This document shows, one piece after another, positions 1 through 7,152 of a DNA stretch of 9,476 bases. Source of the stretch: Steroidobacteraceae bacterium (GTDB taxonomy: Bacteria > Pseudomonadota > Gammaproteobacteria > Steroidobacterales > Steroidobacteraceae); NCBI GenBank assembly GCA_023253235.1, contig JALRHE010000135.1, positions 1 to 9,476 on the forward strand, in the 5' to 3' direction. A model generated the notes under the pieces. That model saw nothing but the letters and a program-made list of their open reading frames with translations, searched no databases and was not told the DNA's origin. The translations under genes were made by a program, and so were the position numbers. Within the stretch, counting starts at the first letter, position 1; each line of letters starts with the position of its first letter.

Positions 1-2
1 AG

Positions 3-194
3 ACAATAATCAGGATTTTCCTTCTCGGGTGGATTCTGTTTCCAGCCAGAGTCGCTATATCGCAGGAATCAAAGCCGAATATTCTGATTATATGGGGCGA
101 CGATATTGGCTATTGGAATATCAGCCACAATAATCGGGGGATGATGGCGAGCAGGAAAGACACGATGTCCTGCTCTTGCGCCTTGCCCACATAA
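3..194 (+). pseudogene. Sulfatase (arylsulfatase family), N-terminal fragment, truncated at a junction
   Basis: Reading frame 3 is open from the window edge. It gives a hydrophobic stretch (FLLGWILF) typical of a secretion signal, a short linker (ISQES), then KPNILIIWGDDIGYWNIS and NNRGMM. This is the characteristic N-terminus of periplasmic or secreted type I arylsulfatases, in which the paired Asp of WGDDIG bind the active-site calcium. The family continues with a G-Y-x-T-P-N-I-D stretch and later the C-x-P-S-R formylglycine site. Here the homology stops after GMM (about base 146) and the frame continues as non-family residues to a TAA at 192-194, antisense to dctA. The start codon lies left of the window. 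The segment is visibly AT-richer than the trp block. It is either a remnant of a rearrangement or one side of an assembly chimera. Family recognition comes from motif memory; the substrate cannot be inferred. Confidence 0.72.
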
Positions 195-568
195 CCTGCC
201 ACCGCACCGTCATCGAGTGTGGCGGGATCAACATTCATACCGGCGCCGGGCCTGACGACATTCGCCACGACAAGGCCAATCACGAGCGCGCCCGTCGACA
301 CCACGACAAAATACAGCAGCGCTTTGCCGGTCGTACTACCCAGACTCGCAAGCGACGACATGCTCGCAATGCCACTCGCAACCGTCAAAAAAATCACAGG
401 TGCGATCACGAGCTTGACGAGCTTGATGAAGGCGTCGCCCAACGGCTTTAGCTGAACGGCGATATCAGGCGCGAAATGTCCGATCGCTCCTCCTACGAGA
501 ATAGCGATCAAGACTTGCGCATAAAGCGCGGTCCACCAAGGTTTCGAGGCGGTGGTCGCGAGACTCAT
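110..568 (-). CDS. dctA: C4-dicarboxylate transport protein DctA, 3'-truncated
   Basis: Sodium- or proton-coupled dicarboxylate/amino-acid symporter (DAACS family) of the inner membrane. Recognisable family blocks are LYAQVLIAILVGGAIGHFAP (TM1), LKPLGDAFIKLVKLVIAPVIF (TM2), ALLYFVVVSTGALVIGLVVANVV (TM3) and RPGAGMNVDPATLD, close to enteric DctA. About 144 residues match, then after SFLLAIIP the sequence becomes RLLWLIFQ and stops. Full-length members have roughly 420-430 residues, so the whole substrate-binding C-terminal half is missing and this copy cannot transport. The chosen ATG (568-566) overlaps the trpA stop as ATGA, implying coupling. An in-frame GTG at 589, with GGAGA 11-13 bases upstream, is an alternative start and has a better-spaced ribosome site. 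The break coincides with the sulfatase fragment on the other strand. Confidence 0.85.
   Translation of the reverse strand: MSLATTASKPWWTALYAQVLIAILVGGAIGHFAPDIAVQLKPLGDAFIKLVKLVIAPVIFLTVASGIASMSSLASLGSTTGKALLYFVVVSTGALVIGLVVANVVRPGAGMNVDPATLDDGAVAGYVGKAQEQDIVSFLLAIIPRLLWLIFQ
134..149. other. Junction between sulfatase fragment and dctA fragment
   Basis: Plus-strand sulfatase homology runs rightward to about base 146 and minus-strand DctA homology runs to about base 137, so both are interrupted within the same dozen bases. The shared stretch GGGATGATGG (137-147) can be read as sulfatase G-M-M and, on the other strand, as DctA A-I-I-P. It is therefore a candidate microhomology. No inverted repeat, target duplication or transposase is visible. 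A real inversion/deletion and an amplification or assembly chimera both fit. Confidence 0.65.
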
Positions 569-1332
569 CCTCTTAGCGCCCGTAACCACGGCCGCGGATC
601 TTCTCCCCGCTCGAGCACTTCGACCAACGCCGAGCCGACGACGACACCAGCGACGTGGCTGCGCAATTTTTCGACCTGCTCGCGTGAGCGGATGCCAAAC
701 CCCGCACAGACCGGCACTGGCGATTTCGCTGTCACGGTCTTGAGATAGTCGATGACAGTGTCGGGCACGGCGACATTTTTGCCAGTAGTTCCAGTCATCG
801 TCACGGCATACACGAAGCCTTCGCTGGCGGCACAGACTTGTTGCAATCGCGCAGACGTCGTCACCGGCGTGACCATTTGCACGAGCGCGACGCCTTCGGC
901 GGCGAGCGCTGCACGCAGGTCACCGCCCTCGTCGAAGGGTAAATCCGGCACGATGAATCCGCAGACGCCTGCCGCTGCCGCATCGGCAGCTAGGGCGGCA
1001 TAGCCGTATTGCAACAGGGGATTCAGGTAGCTCATGAGAACGAGCGGTGCAGCAGGTCGCTGCATACTGCGCAGCTCCGACAAGATCCATCGCAAACTGA
1101 CGCCCTGCTTCAGAGCCGCCTGGCTGGAACGCTGGATCGTCATGCCATCGGCCATAGGGTCCGTGAACGGCACGCCGATCTCGACGACGTCCGACTCACT
1201 CGCGACCATCAGCAGATGCTCACGAAACTGCTCCTTACGAGGAAATCCTGCGGTCATGAAGGCCACGATGGCCGGCTCGCCCCGCTTTGATGCGGCGCGT
1301 ACCGCATCGGCCAAACGCTCACTCGGCTTCAC
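565..1332 (-). CDS. trpA: Tryptophan synthase alpha subunit
   Basis: Cleaves indole-3-glycerol phosphate to indole and glyceraldehyde 3-phosphate in the cytoplasmic alpha2beta2 complex with TrpB; indole is channelled to the beta site. It has 255 residues, slightly shorter than the usual ~265. The TIM-barrel motifs are in order: AIVAFMTAGFP, VVEIGVPFTDPMADGMTIQ carrying catalytic Glu51 and Asp62, YLNPLLQYG, GFIVPDLPFDE, FVYAVTMTGTTGKN, and VPVCAGFGIRS near the phosphate site. The start is GTG (1332-1330), overlapping the trpB TGA as GTGA, with GGAG 8 bases upstream inside trpB. Tight coupling with trpB fits the need for equal amounts of the two subunits. It is followed directly by dctA. All key residues are present and it looks functional. 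Confidence 0.97.
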   Translation of the reverse strand: MKPSERLADAVRAASKRGEPAIVAFMTAGFPRKEQFREHLLMVASESDVVEIGVPFTDPMADGMTIQRSSQAALKQGVSLRWILSELRSMQRPAAPLVLMSYLNPLLQYGYAALAADAAAAGVCGFIVPDLPFDEGGDLRAALAAEGVALVQMVTPVTTSARLQQVCAASEGFVYAVTMTGTTGKNVAVPDTVIDYLKTVTAKSPVPVCAGFGIRSREQVEKLRSHVAGVVVGSALVEVLERGEDPRPWLRALRG

Positions 1333-2582
1333 GATGTTTTCTCCGCGAGGATGGTTCTTTGCAAAGTCGGCATATCTTTGTCGCCACGCCCGGACATGCA
1401 GAGAATGACTTGGGCGCCGGGATGAGTTTTAGCCCAACGCTTCACGCCATGGAGCGCGTGAGCGGTTTCAAGTGCAGGCAGGATCCCTTCGAGCTTCGAG
1501 CATTCGGTTAGCGCCGACAAAGCCTCCTCGTCGGTAGCAGACTCGTACTTCACTCTGCCTGCCGACATCAACAAGGCATGCTCAGGTCCAACGCCAGGAT
1601 AGTCGAGACCCGCCGAGATCGAGTCGGTCTCGTGAATCTGACCGTTCTCATCCTGCAGTAACAAGGAGTAGCAGCCCTGCAGTACGCCGGGCCAGCCGTA
1701 GCTGAGACTCGCTGCGTTCTCTCCCAAGTTCACGCCGCGTCCGCCGGCTTCGACGCCGACGATCTCGACCGACGCATCGGGAACGAAAGCGTGGAACATA
1801 CCGATGGCGTTCGAGCCGCCGCCGACGCAAGCGAACACCGCATCAGGCAACCGTCCATTGCGCTCCAAATATTGTGTGCGCGCTTCACGACCGATGATCG
1901 CCTGCAGCTCGCGCACGAGATAAGGATAGGGATGCGGGCCCACAGCCGAACCCAGCAGGTAAAACGTGCCCATCGGATCGGAAACCCAATCGCGCAACGC
2001 TTCGTCGATCGCGGCGCGCAAGGTCTGGTCGCCACCGGTGACCGGAACGACCTCAGCCCCCATCAAGCGCATGCGGCCCACGTTCGGAGCCTGTCGCTCC
2101 ATATCGATAGCGCCCATGTAAACGATGCAAGGCAAGCCGAGGCGCGCGCATGCTGCCGCGCTTGCCACACCATGCTGCCCAGCGCCGGTTTCCGCGACGA
2201 TACGCGTGGCACCCAATCGTTTGGCGAGCAGCGCCTGACCTAGAGCATTGTTGATCTTGTGCGCACCAGTGTGTGCGAGGTCCTCGCGTTTGAACCAGAT
2301 CTCGGCGCCCCAGGCAGCCGACAGACGCGGTGCATAGCTCAACGCCGTCGGTCGCCCGACCCAGTGACGCAGCTGCTCGGTTAATTCGGCTTGGAAATCG
2401 GCGCGGTGCAGATGCTCGCGCATCCCGGCCTCGAGACGCTCGAGTGCAGGAATCAAAGTTTCAGGAACGTATCGGCCACCGTAGGGCCCGAACCGTCCGC
2501 GTAAATCCGGATATTGACCGCCTAGCTCAGCATCGAGCATGCGACGCTGTTCTTCGGCACTGAATTTCACATGGGCATTCAT
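1329..2582 (-). CDS. trpB: Tryptophan synthase beta subunit
   Basis: PLP-dependent enzyme joining indole and serine to give tryptophan. It has 417 residues; the usual length is ~400, and the excess is an N-terminal extension before the conserved FGPYGGRYVPETL. KREDLAHTGAHKIN carries the PLP Schiff-base lysine, Lys109; the common Asn of DLNHTGAHK is Ala here. Next come AETGAGQHG with catalytic Glu131, the GGGSN phosphate loop at 254-258, and SAGLDYPGVGPEH. It is the classic TrpB1 type that partners TrpA. The ATG (2582-2580) has AGGAG 8 bases upstream, the clearest ribosome site in the operon, and lies 3 bases after the trpF stop. The stop overlaps trpA. Complete and apparently functional. Confidence 0.97.
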   Translation of the reverse strand: MNAHVKFSAEEQRRMLDAELGGQYPDLRGRFGPYGGRYVPETLIPALERLEAGMREHLHRADFQAELTEQLRHWVGRPTALSYAPRLSAAWGAEIWFKREDLAHTGAHKINNALGQALLAKRLGATRIVAETGAGQHGVASAAACARLGLPCIVYMGAIDMERQAPNVGRMRLMGAEVVPVTGGDQTLRAAIDEALRDWVSDPMGTFYLLGSAVGPHPYPYLVRELQAIIGREARTQYLERNGRLPDAVFACVGGGSNAIGMFHAFVPDASVEIVGVEAGGRGVNLGENAASLSYGWPGVLQGCYSLLLQDENGQIHETDSISAGLDYPGVGPEHALLMSAGRVKYESATDEEALSALTECSKLEGILPALETAHALHGVKRWAKTHPGAQVILCMSGRGDKDMPTLQRTILAEKTS

Positions 2583-2585
2583 CTT

Positions 2586-3185
2586 TCACACTCCTGCAGA
2601 GGCGCGGCGAGCCGCCTCGACGAATTCGATGATCTTCTGCGGCGACTTGCGACCGGGTGAGGCTTCGACACCACTCGACACATCCACGCCGAAAGGGCGC
2701 ACTTCGCGAACGGCTGCTGCGACATTGCCGGGTGACAAGCCCCCCGCCAAGACCAGCTCGGTCGCCAGAGCGATCTGCGCTGCCTGACTCCAATCAGCCG
2801 TGACGCCAGCGCCACTGCGAGGCCCCTCGAACAAGACTCGCGCAGGCCACTGCGCCGGCGCAATCTGCTGCTGACGAACGACAGGGAGTATACGAGCCGG
2901 ATCGAGCGGCGGCAGCGATACGAGGTCTGCCAAATCCAGCTGCAACAAATCCGGTTGAAACTCTTTTAAGAGTGTCGCGACGAGTGCTGCGGATGGATGC
3001 AAGGTGACCGCGACACACAACGCTTTGCGACGTACGGGCTCTGCCAGACGCAGTGCTTGATCGATGCTCAACTCGCGCGGCGACGGTGCAAACACGAAAC
3101 CGATCGCATCGACTTTCTGCTCCAGCGCAACCGAAACCGCCGTTGCATCCGTCAAGCCACACACTTTGATCCACACCGGGTTCAT
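2586..3185 (-). CDS. trpF: Phosphoribosylanthranilate isomerase
   Basis: Amadori isomerisation of phosphoribosylanthranilate to CdRP, third step of the tryptophan branch. It is a stand-alone 199-residue TIM barrel, not fused to trpC as in enterics. WIKVCGLT carries catalytic Cys9; VDAIGFVFAPSPR, LVLAGGLSPGNV and PFGVDVSSGVEASPG are family motifs. Two positions are unusual. The QLHG motif after strand 4 reads QLDLA (Asp84), and the catalytic Asp of LLFD...GGTG is replaced in VLFEGPRSGAG by Glu120, with a shortened glycine loop. The ATG at 3185 lies 5 bases after the trpC stop. An upstream in-frame TTG (3194) overlapping the trpC stop is possible, but it would add only KI-M to the N-terminus. 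The ribosome site is weak, so coupling to trpC is likely. Context makes the assignment secure despite the divergence. Confidence 0.95.
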   Translation of the reverse strand: MNPVWIKVCGLTDATAVSVALEQKVDAIGFVFAPSPRELSIDQALRLAEPVRRKALCVAVTLHPSAALVATLLKEFQPDLLQLDLADLVSLPPLDPARILPVVRQQQIAPAQWPARVLFEGPRSGAGVTADWSQAAQIALATELVLAGGLSPGNVAAAVREVRPFGVDVSSGVEASPGRKSPQKIIEFVEAARRASAGV

Positions 3186-3190
3186 GATCT

Positions 3191-4072
3191 TCAAGCCCGT
3201 GACGATGATCGGCGCTGCTCGGCAGCCGACCGAGCCGCCTCTAGCATGGCCGCCAGATGCGCCGCAGGATCTGCCGCTTGCATCAAAGCCCCACCGATCA
3301 AAGCCAAGTCGTATCCAACGCTCGCCATACGAGCCGCATCTGCCGTCGTCATCACACCGCTCTCGGCCACGCGGGGCACCGACGTCGGCAACTCGGACAC
3401 CAAGGTCTCCAATCGATCCGGCACGACTTGCAGAGTGACGAGGTCGCGGCTGTTGATCCCGAGCAGTAACGACGTGCTCGCTGACCGAAAACGATCAATC
3501 AATCGCTCGGCACGCGCGATATCGGCTCGGTCGAACGTCTCGATCAGCACGAAAAGCTGCTGAGCGAGCGCTGTTTCACAGAGCAGGCTCAAGCTGTGAT
3601 CGTCGAGCATCCGGACGATCAACAATACCCCGCCAGCGCCCGCTGCCCTCGCTTCCAAAACTTGATAGGGATCGACCAAAAAATCTTTGCGCATCGTCGG
3701 GATGCGCGAGCCTCGTCCATCGGCCGACTGTCGAACCACGCGCAATGCAGAGGCAGCTCGAAGGTGATCGAGCGAGCCATCGAAGCGATCGGGCTCTGTG
3801 AGCACGGAGATCGCAGCAGCGCCTCCTTTAACGTAGGCACGGACCCGGTCATCGGCCGAATTCTCCGTGGCGTTGCCAAGCTGCCCGAGTGCCGGTGAGC
3901 GCAGTTTCATCTCGGCGATCACATCGAAGCCTCGCTCGGAGAGTTGCAAGGCGGGCGGAGCCGGCAGATCTTGAAGTGATGCTGCGAGCTCTGACTGCGG
4001 CAGCTGAAATTGAGCGGCCTCGACACGACGTCGACTACTTGCAGCCATCGTAGCGAGAAAATCCTCAGCCAC
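3191..4072 (-). CDS. trpC: Indole-3-glycerol phosphate synthase
   Basis: Closes the indole ring by decarboxylating and dehydrating CdRP to indole-3-glycerol phosphate. The start is taken as GTG at 4072: GGAG lies 7 bases upstream and the codon overlaps the trpD stop by 8 bases. An ATG at 4123 would lengthen the protein into trpD and has no family support. This gives 293 residues, longer than the usual ~260. The extra length lies in a loop before the RKDF motif (QSADGRGSRIP) and in an Arg/Ser-rich tail. Catalytic residues line up: VIAEMKLRSP (Glu54, Lys56), MRKDFLVDPYQ (Lys129), LFVLIETF (Glu178), LGINSRDL (Asn207; the usual second Asn is Ser) and RVAESGV (Ser238). It looks functional. Confidence 0.95.
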   Translation of the reverse strand: MAEDFLATMAASSRRRVEAAQFQLPQSELAASLQDLPAPPALQLSERGFDVIAEMKLRSPALGQLGNATENSADDRVRAYVKGGAAAISVLTEPDRFDGSLDHLRAASALRVVRQSADGRGSRIPTMRKDFLVDPYQVLEARAAGAGGVLLIVRMLDDHSLSLLCETALAQQLFVLIETFDRADIARAERLIDRFRSASTSLLLGINSRDLVTLQVVPDRLETLVSELPTSVPRVAESGVMTTADAARMASVGYDLALIGGALMQAADPAAHLAAMLEAARSAAEQRRSSSRA

Positions 4073-5129
4073 GTCCAAACTCCGCCAAGCGCTGCAGAAT
4101 CTGCGTTGCAACGCCGCTGTCAATAACGGCAGCGGCGCGCGCGACGCCTGCCATCGGGTCCGTTACGACTCCGGCACACTCGAGCGCTAACGCCGCACCC
4201 ATCAGCAAGGTGTCGCGATGCGCACCGACGTCGCGTCCCTCGAAAACGGCACGCATTGCAGCCGCGTTGTTGACGGCATCACCGCCTGCAAGCTCGGATG
4301 GATCGCAAATACGCATTCCGTAATCGGCGGGGCTGCGGACGCTACGTGTCACGACACCGGATCGCACATCGAACAATACGAAAGGCCCCGCTGTCGTCGG
4401 CTCGTCCCAACCGAGCGCACCATGCACGACGAAGGCACGCGTCAGACCCGGCAAACCGGCGAGCGTCTCTGCCATGAGCTCAGCCATCGGCTCGCTGTAA
4501 GCACCGACGAGCTGAAACGGTGGTGCCGCCGGGTTGGTCAGCGGCCCGAGCACATTGAAAATCGTGCGAATGCCGAGCGCCTGTCGGATCGGTGCGATCG
4601 CCTTCATCGCCGGGTGGTAATGCGGCGCAAACAAGAAGGAGAAGCCCGTTGCTCGCAAACAATCGCCAGCACGCTGCTCATCGAGCGGCAAGGGCAAACC
4701 GAGGGCCTCGAGCACATCGGCACTACCGCTGCGACTCGAGATGGATCGATTACCGTGCTTGATGACCGGAACACCACAAGCCGCGACGAGCAGCGCGGTG
4801 CCCGTCGAGATATTCACGCTGCCGGACGCATCACCGCCCGTGCCCACGATATCGATGGAACGATGCTGTAGCTCGACATCCACGTTGGGCTTACGAGCCA
4901 ACTCGCGCATGGCAGTCGCGAAGCCGCGCAATTCGGCCGCGACGACACCCTTGGCCCGAAGAGCAGCCAAGACGGCACCACCGACAGCCGGAGCCAACGA
5001 CGGCTCGGTCAAGCTCTTGAGTAGACTCGCACTCTCTTGCTCGCTCAAATGATGCCCATCGAGCACGAGCTCGAGCATTTCTTTGACAGTTCTCTCTATG
5101 CTGGCTCTTCCTGGGACGGTATCAGTCAC
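4065..5129 (-). CDS. trpD: Anthranilate phosphoribosyltransferase
   Basis: Transfers phosphoribosyl from PRPP to anthranilate. It has 354 residues, normal length for a stand-alone TrpD and not fused to trpG. The N-terminal helical part is followed by the PRPP/Mg loop DIVGTGGDASGSVNIST (GTGGD at 96-100), then VIKHGNRSISSRSGSADVLEALG, FLFAPHYHPAMKAIAPIRQALGIRTIFNVLGPLTNPA, and HGALGWDEPTT, where the family usually has HG-x-G-(L/M)-DE. The start is GTG (5129), overlapping the trpG stop by 8 bases (GTGACTGA). A later ATG at 5078 would remove the first conserved helix and is less likely. The same 8-base GTG-x-C-TGA overlap recurs at the trpD/trpC border. All recognisable active-site motifs are intact. 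Confidence 0.96.
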   Translation of the reverse strand: MTDTVPGRASIERTVKEMLELVLDGHHLSEQESASLLKSLTEPSLAPAVGGAVLAALRAKGVVAAELRGFATAMRELARKPNVDVELQHRSIDIVGTGGDASGSVNISTGTALLVAACGVPVIKHGNRSISSRSGSADVLEALGLPLPLDEQRAGDCLRATGFSFLFAPHYHPAMKAIAPIRQALGIRTIFNVLGPLTNPAAPPFQLVGAYSEPMAELMAETLAGLPGLTRAFVVHGALGWDEPTTAGPFVLFDVRSGVVTRSVRSPADYGMRICDPSELAGGDAVNNAAAMRAVFEGRDVGAHRDTLLMGAALALECAGVVTDPMAGVARAAAVIDSGVATQILQRLAEFGRG

Positions 5130-5715
5130 GACGACCCCCGGTCTGCAGAAGAAAGTTTTGCATCAAGAGAGGACCATCGGGCGTGAGCACACTCTCGGGA
5201 TGGAACTGCACGCCCTCAACCATGAGCTCCCGATGCCGGACACCCATGATTTCCCCCTCGGCGGTTTGTGCGGTGACCTGCAAGTCGGCGGGGAGACTTT
5301 CCGGTTTTGCAATCAAAGAATGGTAACGACCGATCTCACACGGGTTCGGTAGCCCTTCGAACAAACCCAAACCATCGTGCGTGATCTTGGATGTTTTGCC
5401 GTGCATCAAGCGACCCGCACGGACTACTTTGCCTCCGAAAACTTCGACGATCGACTGATGCCCGAGACAGACTCCGAAAACAGGCACTTTGCCTGCGAAG
5501 GCCCGGATCATGTCCATCGAAACGCCCGCGTCGTACGGCGTACCTGGGCCCGGTGAAATGCAAACATGCGTCGGAGCACTGGCGAGCGCTTCTTCAATGG
5601 TCACGGCGTCGTTACGCCGCACGTCGACCTCGGCGCCCAAAACGAGAAACGCCTGCACGAGGTTGTAGGTGAAGGAGTCGTAGTTATCAATCAGCAGCAG
5701 ACGCGGTGCCGTCAT
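5122..5715 (-). CDS. trpG: Anthranilate synthase component II (glutamine amidotransferase)
   Basis: Class I glutaminase that feeds ammonia to TrpE; in many bacteria the same subunit also serves PabB in folate synthesis. It has 197 residues, normal length. LLIDNYDSFTYNLV is the N-terminal hallmark, ISPGPGTP the oxyanion strand, GVCLGHQ holds the nucleophile Cys83, and GVQFHPES holds His172 and Glu174 of the triad. The ATG at 5715 is 2 bases after the trpE stop and has GGAGG about 10 bases upstream. A GTG at 5721, overlapping the trpE stop as GTGA, is the alternative start and adds two residues, but it is only 4 bases from the GGAGG. The 3' end overlaps trpD by 8 bases. Confidence 0.96.
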   Translation of the reverse strand: MTAPRLLLIDNYDSFTYNLVQAFLVLGAEVDVRRNDAVTIEEALASAPTHVCISPGPGTPYDAGVSMDMIRAFAGKVPVFGVCLGHQSIVEVFGGKVVRAGRLMHGKTSKITHDGLGLFEGLPNPCEIGRYHSLIAKPESLPADLQVTAQTAEGEIMGVRHRELMVEGVQFHPESVLTPDGPLLMQNFLLQTGGRRD

Positions 5716-5717
5716 GA

Positions 5718-7112
5718 TCACAGGCCCTCCGCAGCCATCGCGAGTGCGCGCGCAGCAGAACTGCTCTTGGCGATCACTTCGTCGTATTCGCTCTGGGGCT
5801 GACTGTCTGCAACGATGCCAGCGCCCGCCTGGTAGGAATATTCATCACCACGAAACACGAGCGTTCTGATGGTGATGGCCTGATCCATATCGCCTTGGGC
5901 ACCGAAGTATCCGACGGTGCCCCCGTAGAGACCACGCCTGACCGGCTCGAGCTCGTCGATGATCTCCATCGCACGCACCTTCGGTGCACCAACCAAAGTG
6001 CCAGCCGGGAACGCAGCGGCAAACAGATCGAATGCATCACGGCCCGCGGCAAGCTCACCGCGTACACCGCTCACCATATGCATGACATGGCTGTAACGCT
6101 CGATGGATTTGTAGGGCGCCACGTGCACACTGCCGGGTTTCGCAACACGCCCCAAGTCGTTACGCGCCAAATCGACGAGCATGACGTGCTCTGCGTTTTC
6201 TTTGGGGTCGGCCAGAAGATCGATTTCGCGCTCACGATCGATGACATCATCGGCCGATCTCGGTCGGGTTCCCGCGATGGGTCGCAGTTGTGCCTGTCCG
6301 TGCGACAGCTTCACCAACGCTTCAGGCGACGACCCGACGACCGTGACATCACCGAGCGCACAGTAATACATATACGGTGATGGATTGATGAGGCGCAGTG
6401 CGCGATAGGCCTCGAACGGATCGACATCGTGTCGCCCGGCAAAGCGCACCGACAACACGAGTTGGTAGACGTCACCCGCAGCGATGTACTCCTGCGTACG
6501 ACCCACCTTGGCCAGAAACTCACTCTGCGACATCGACGCCACTGGTGCGCTGAACTTGCCGCGCGCAGTCGGTAACGGAACACCTCCACGCAGTGCGAGG
6601 ATGATTTCGCGACGTAAGGATTGGCGTTCGACTTCGCTGCCCGAGTGCAGCAAGGCGATACCTCGAGTCAGATGATCGAAGACGAGCAAGGAGCCCGGGG
6701 CAACGTAGTGCAAATCCGGCACACCGGTTGGATCGGGCGCGAACGGCGGCAGTCGTTCAAAGAATCGAACGACATCGTAAGAGGAATAGCCCACCAAGCC
6801 GCCCGCCAAGGGAAAGTCGGGGCCCGCCCCAGGGGCGGTCGGCCGTGGCGCCTTCGAGAGTGCGAGCCGCAATGCCGACAGCAACTCTTGCTGGTCGCGT
6901 GGAACCGGCAGCGACTGTGCTCCCTGCTTGAAGCCATCGGCCACGAGACGAATGGCGAAACTCGTGTCACCGAAACCGATGAAGGAATAGCGCGCGAGTC
7001 GTTCGCCGCCCTCCACGCTCTCGAGCAAGAAAGTCGGGTTGAAGGCGCGCAGCTTCAAGAACGCCGATACAGGCGTGTCTAGATCACCGGCTATGTCGAA
7101 TGGTGGTTTCAT
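5718..7112 (-). CDS. trpE: Anthranilate synthase component I
   Basis: Makes anthranilate from chorismate using ammonia from TrpG; this is the committed step and is normally inhibited by tryptophan. It has 464 residues, shorter than most TrpE because the N-terminus before LDTPVSAFLKL is brief; no in-frame start codon occurs between the upstream TGA (7163-7161) and the ATG. The feedback-site motif LLES (29-32) is present, as are NPSPYMYY (243-250), LRPIAGTRPR, FPAGTLVGAPKVRAMEII and YQAGAGIVADSQP. The Ala in PIAGT, where PabB has Lys, argues for TrpE over aminodeoxychorismate synthase. The start has no good Shine-Dalgarno nearby. The only G-rich stretch, GGGATGGG, lies about 14 bases upstream inside the terminator stem. 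First structural gene of the operon, downstream of the trpL attenuator. Confidence 0.97.
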   Translation of the reverse strand: MKPPFDIAGDLDTPVSAFLKLRAFNPTFLLESVEGGERLARYSFIGFGDTSFAIRLVADGFKQGAQSLPVPRDQQELLSALRLALSKAPRPTAPGAGPDFPLAGGLVGYSSYDVVRFFERLPPFAPDPTGVPDLHYVAPGSLLVFDHLTRGIALLHSGSEVERQSLRREIILALRGGVPLPTARGKFSAPVASMSQSEFLAKVGRTQEYIAAGDVYQLVLSVRFAGRHDVDPFEAYRALRLINPSPYMYYCALGDVTVVGSSPEALVKLSHGQAQLRPIAGTRPRSADDVIDREREIDLLADPKENAEHVMLVDLARNDLGRVAKPGSVHVAPYKSIERYSHVMHMVSGVRGELAAGRDAFDLFAAAFPAGTLVGAPKVRAMEIIDELEPVRRGLYGGTVGYFGAQGDMDQAITIRTLVFRGDEYSYQAGAGIVADSQPQSEYDEVIAKSSSAARALAMAAEGL

Positions 7113-7118
7113 AAACGC

Positions 7119-7152
7119 AAAAACCCATCCCGGCTGTGTCCGGAGATGGGTT
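7119..7152 (-). terminator. trp attenuator terminator (3:4 hairpin)
   Basis: On the minus strand the arm AACCCATC-T-CCGG (7152-7140) pairs with CCGG-GATGGGTT (7133-7122). This is a 12-base-pair stem with a single bulged T and a 6-base loop (7139-7134), followed by a T run (7123-7119) partly inside the stem. It is a strong intrinsic terminator placed between the leader peptide and trpE, ending about 6 bases before the trpE ATG. In a trp leader this is the 3:4 structure that stops transcription when tryptophan is plentiful. Confidence 0.92.

Noticed and set aside
1791..2243. Long open frames antisense to trpB, trpD, trpE and other genes on both strands.
   Set aside because: They are shadows of high-GC coding regions: Arg/His/Ala-rich, no family motifs, and fully inside well-supported genes.
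4073..4123. Extension of trpC to an in-frame ATG at 4123.
   Set aside because: It would overlap trpD by 59 bases, adds residues not typical of the family, and the GTG at 4072 has GGAG at 7-base spacing and the same overlap form as trpG/trpD.
5718..7112. Possibility that this gene is pabB (aminodeoxychorismate synthase) rather than trpE.
   Set aside because: PIAGT has Ala where PabB has the catalytic Lys (PIKGT), the LLES tryptophan site is present, and it heads a complete trp operon with a trp attenuator.
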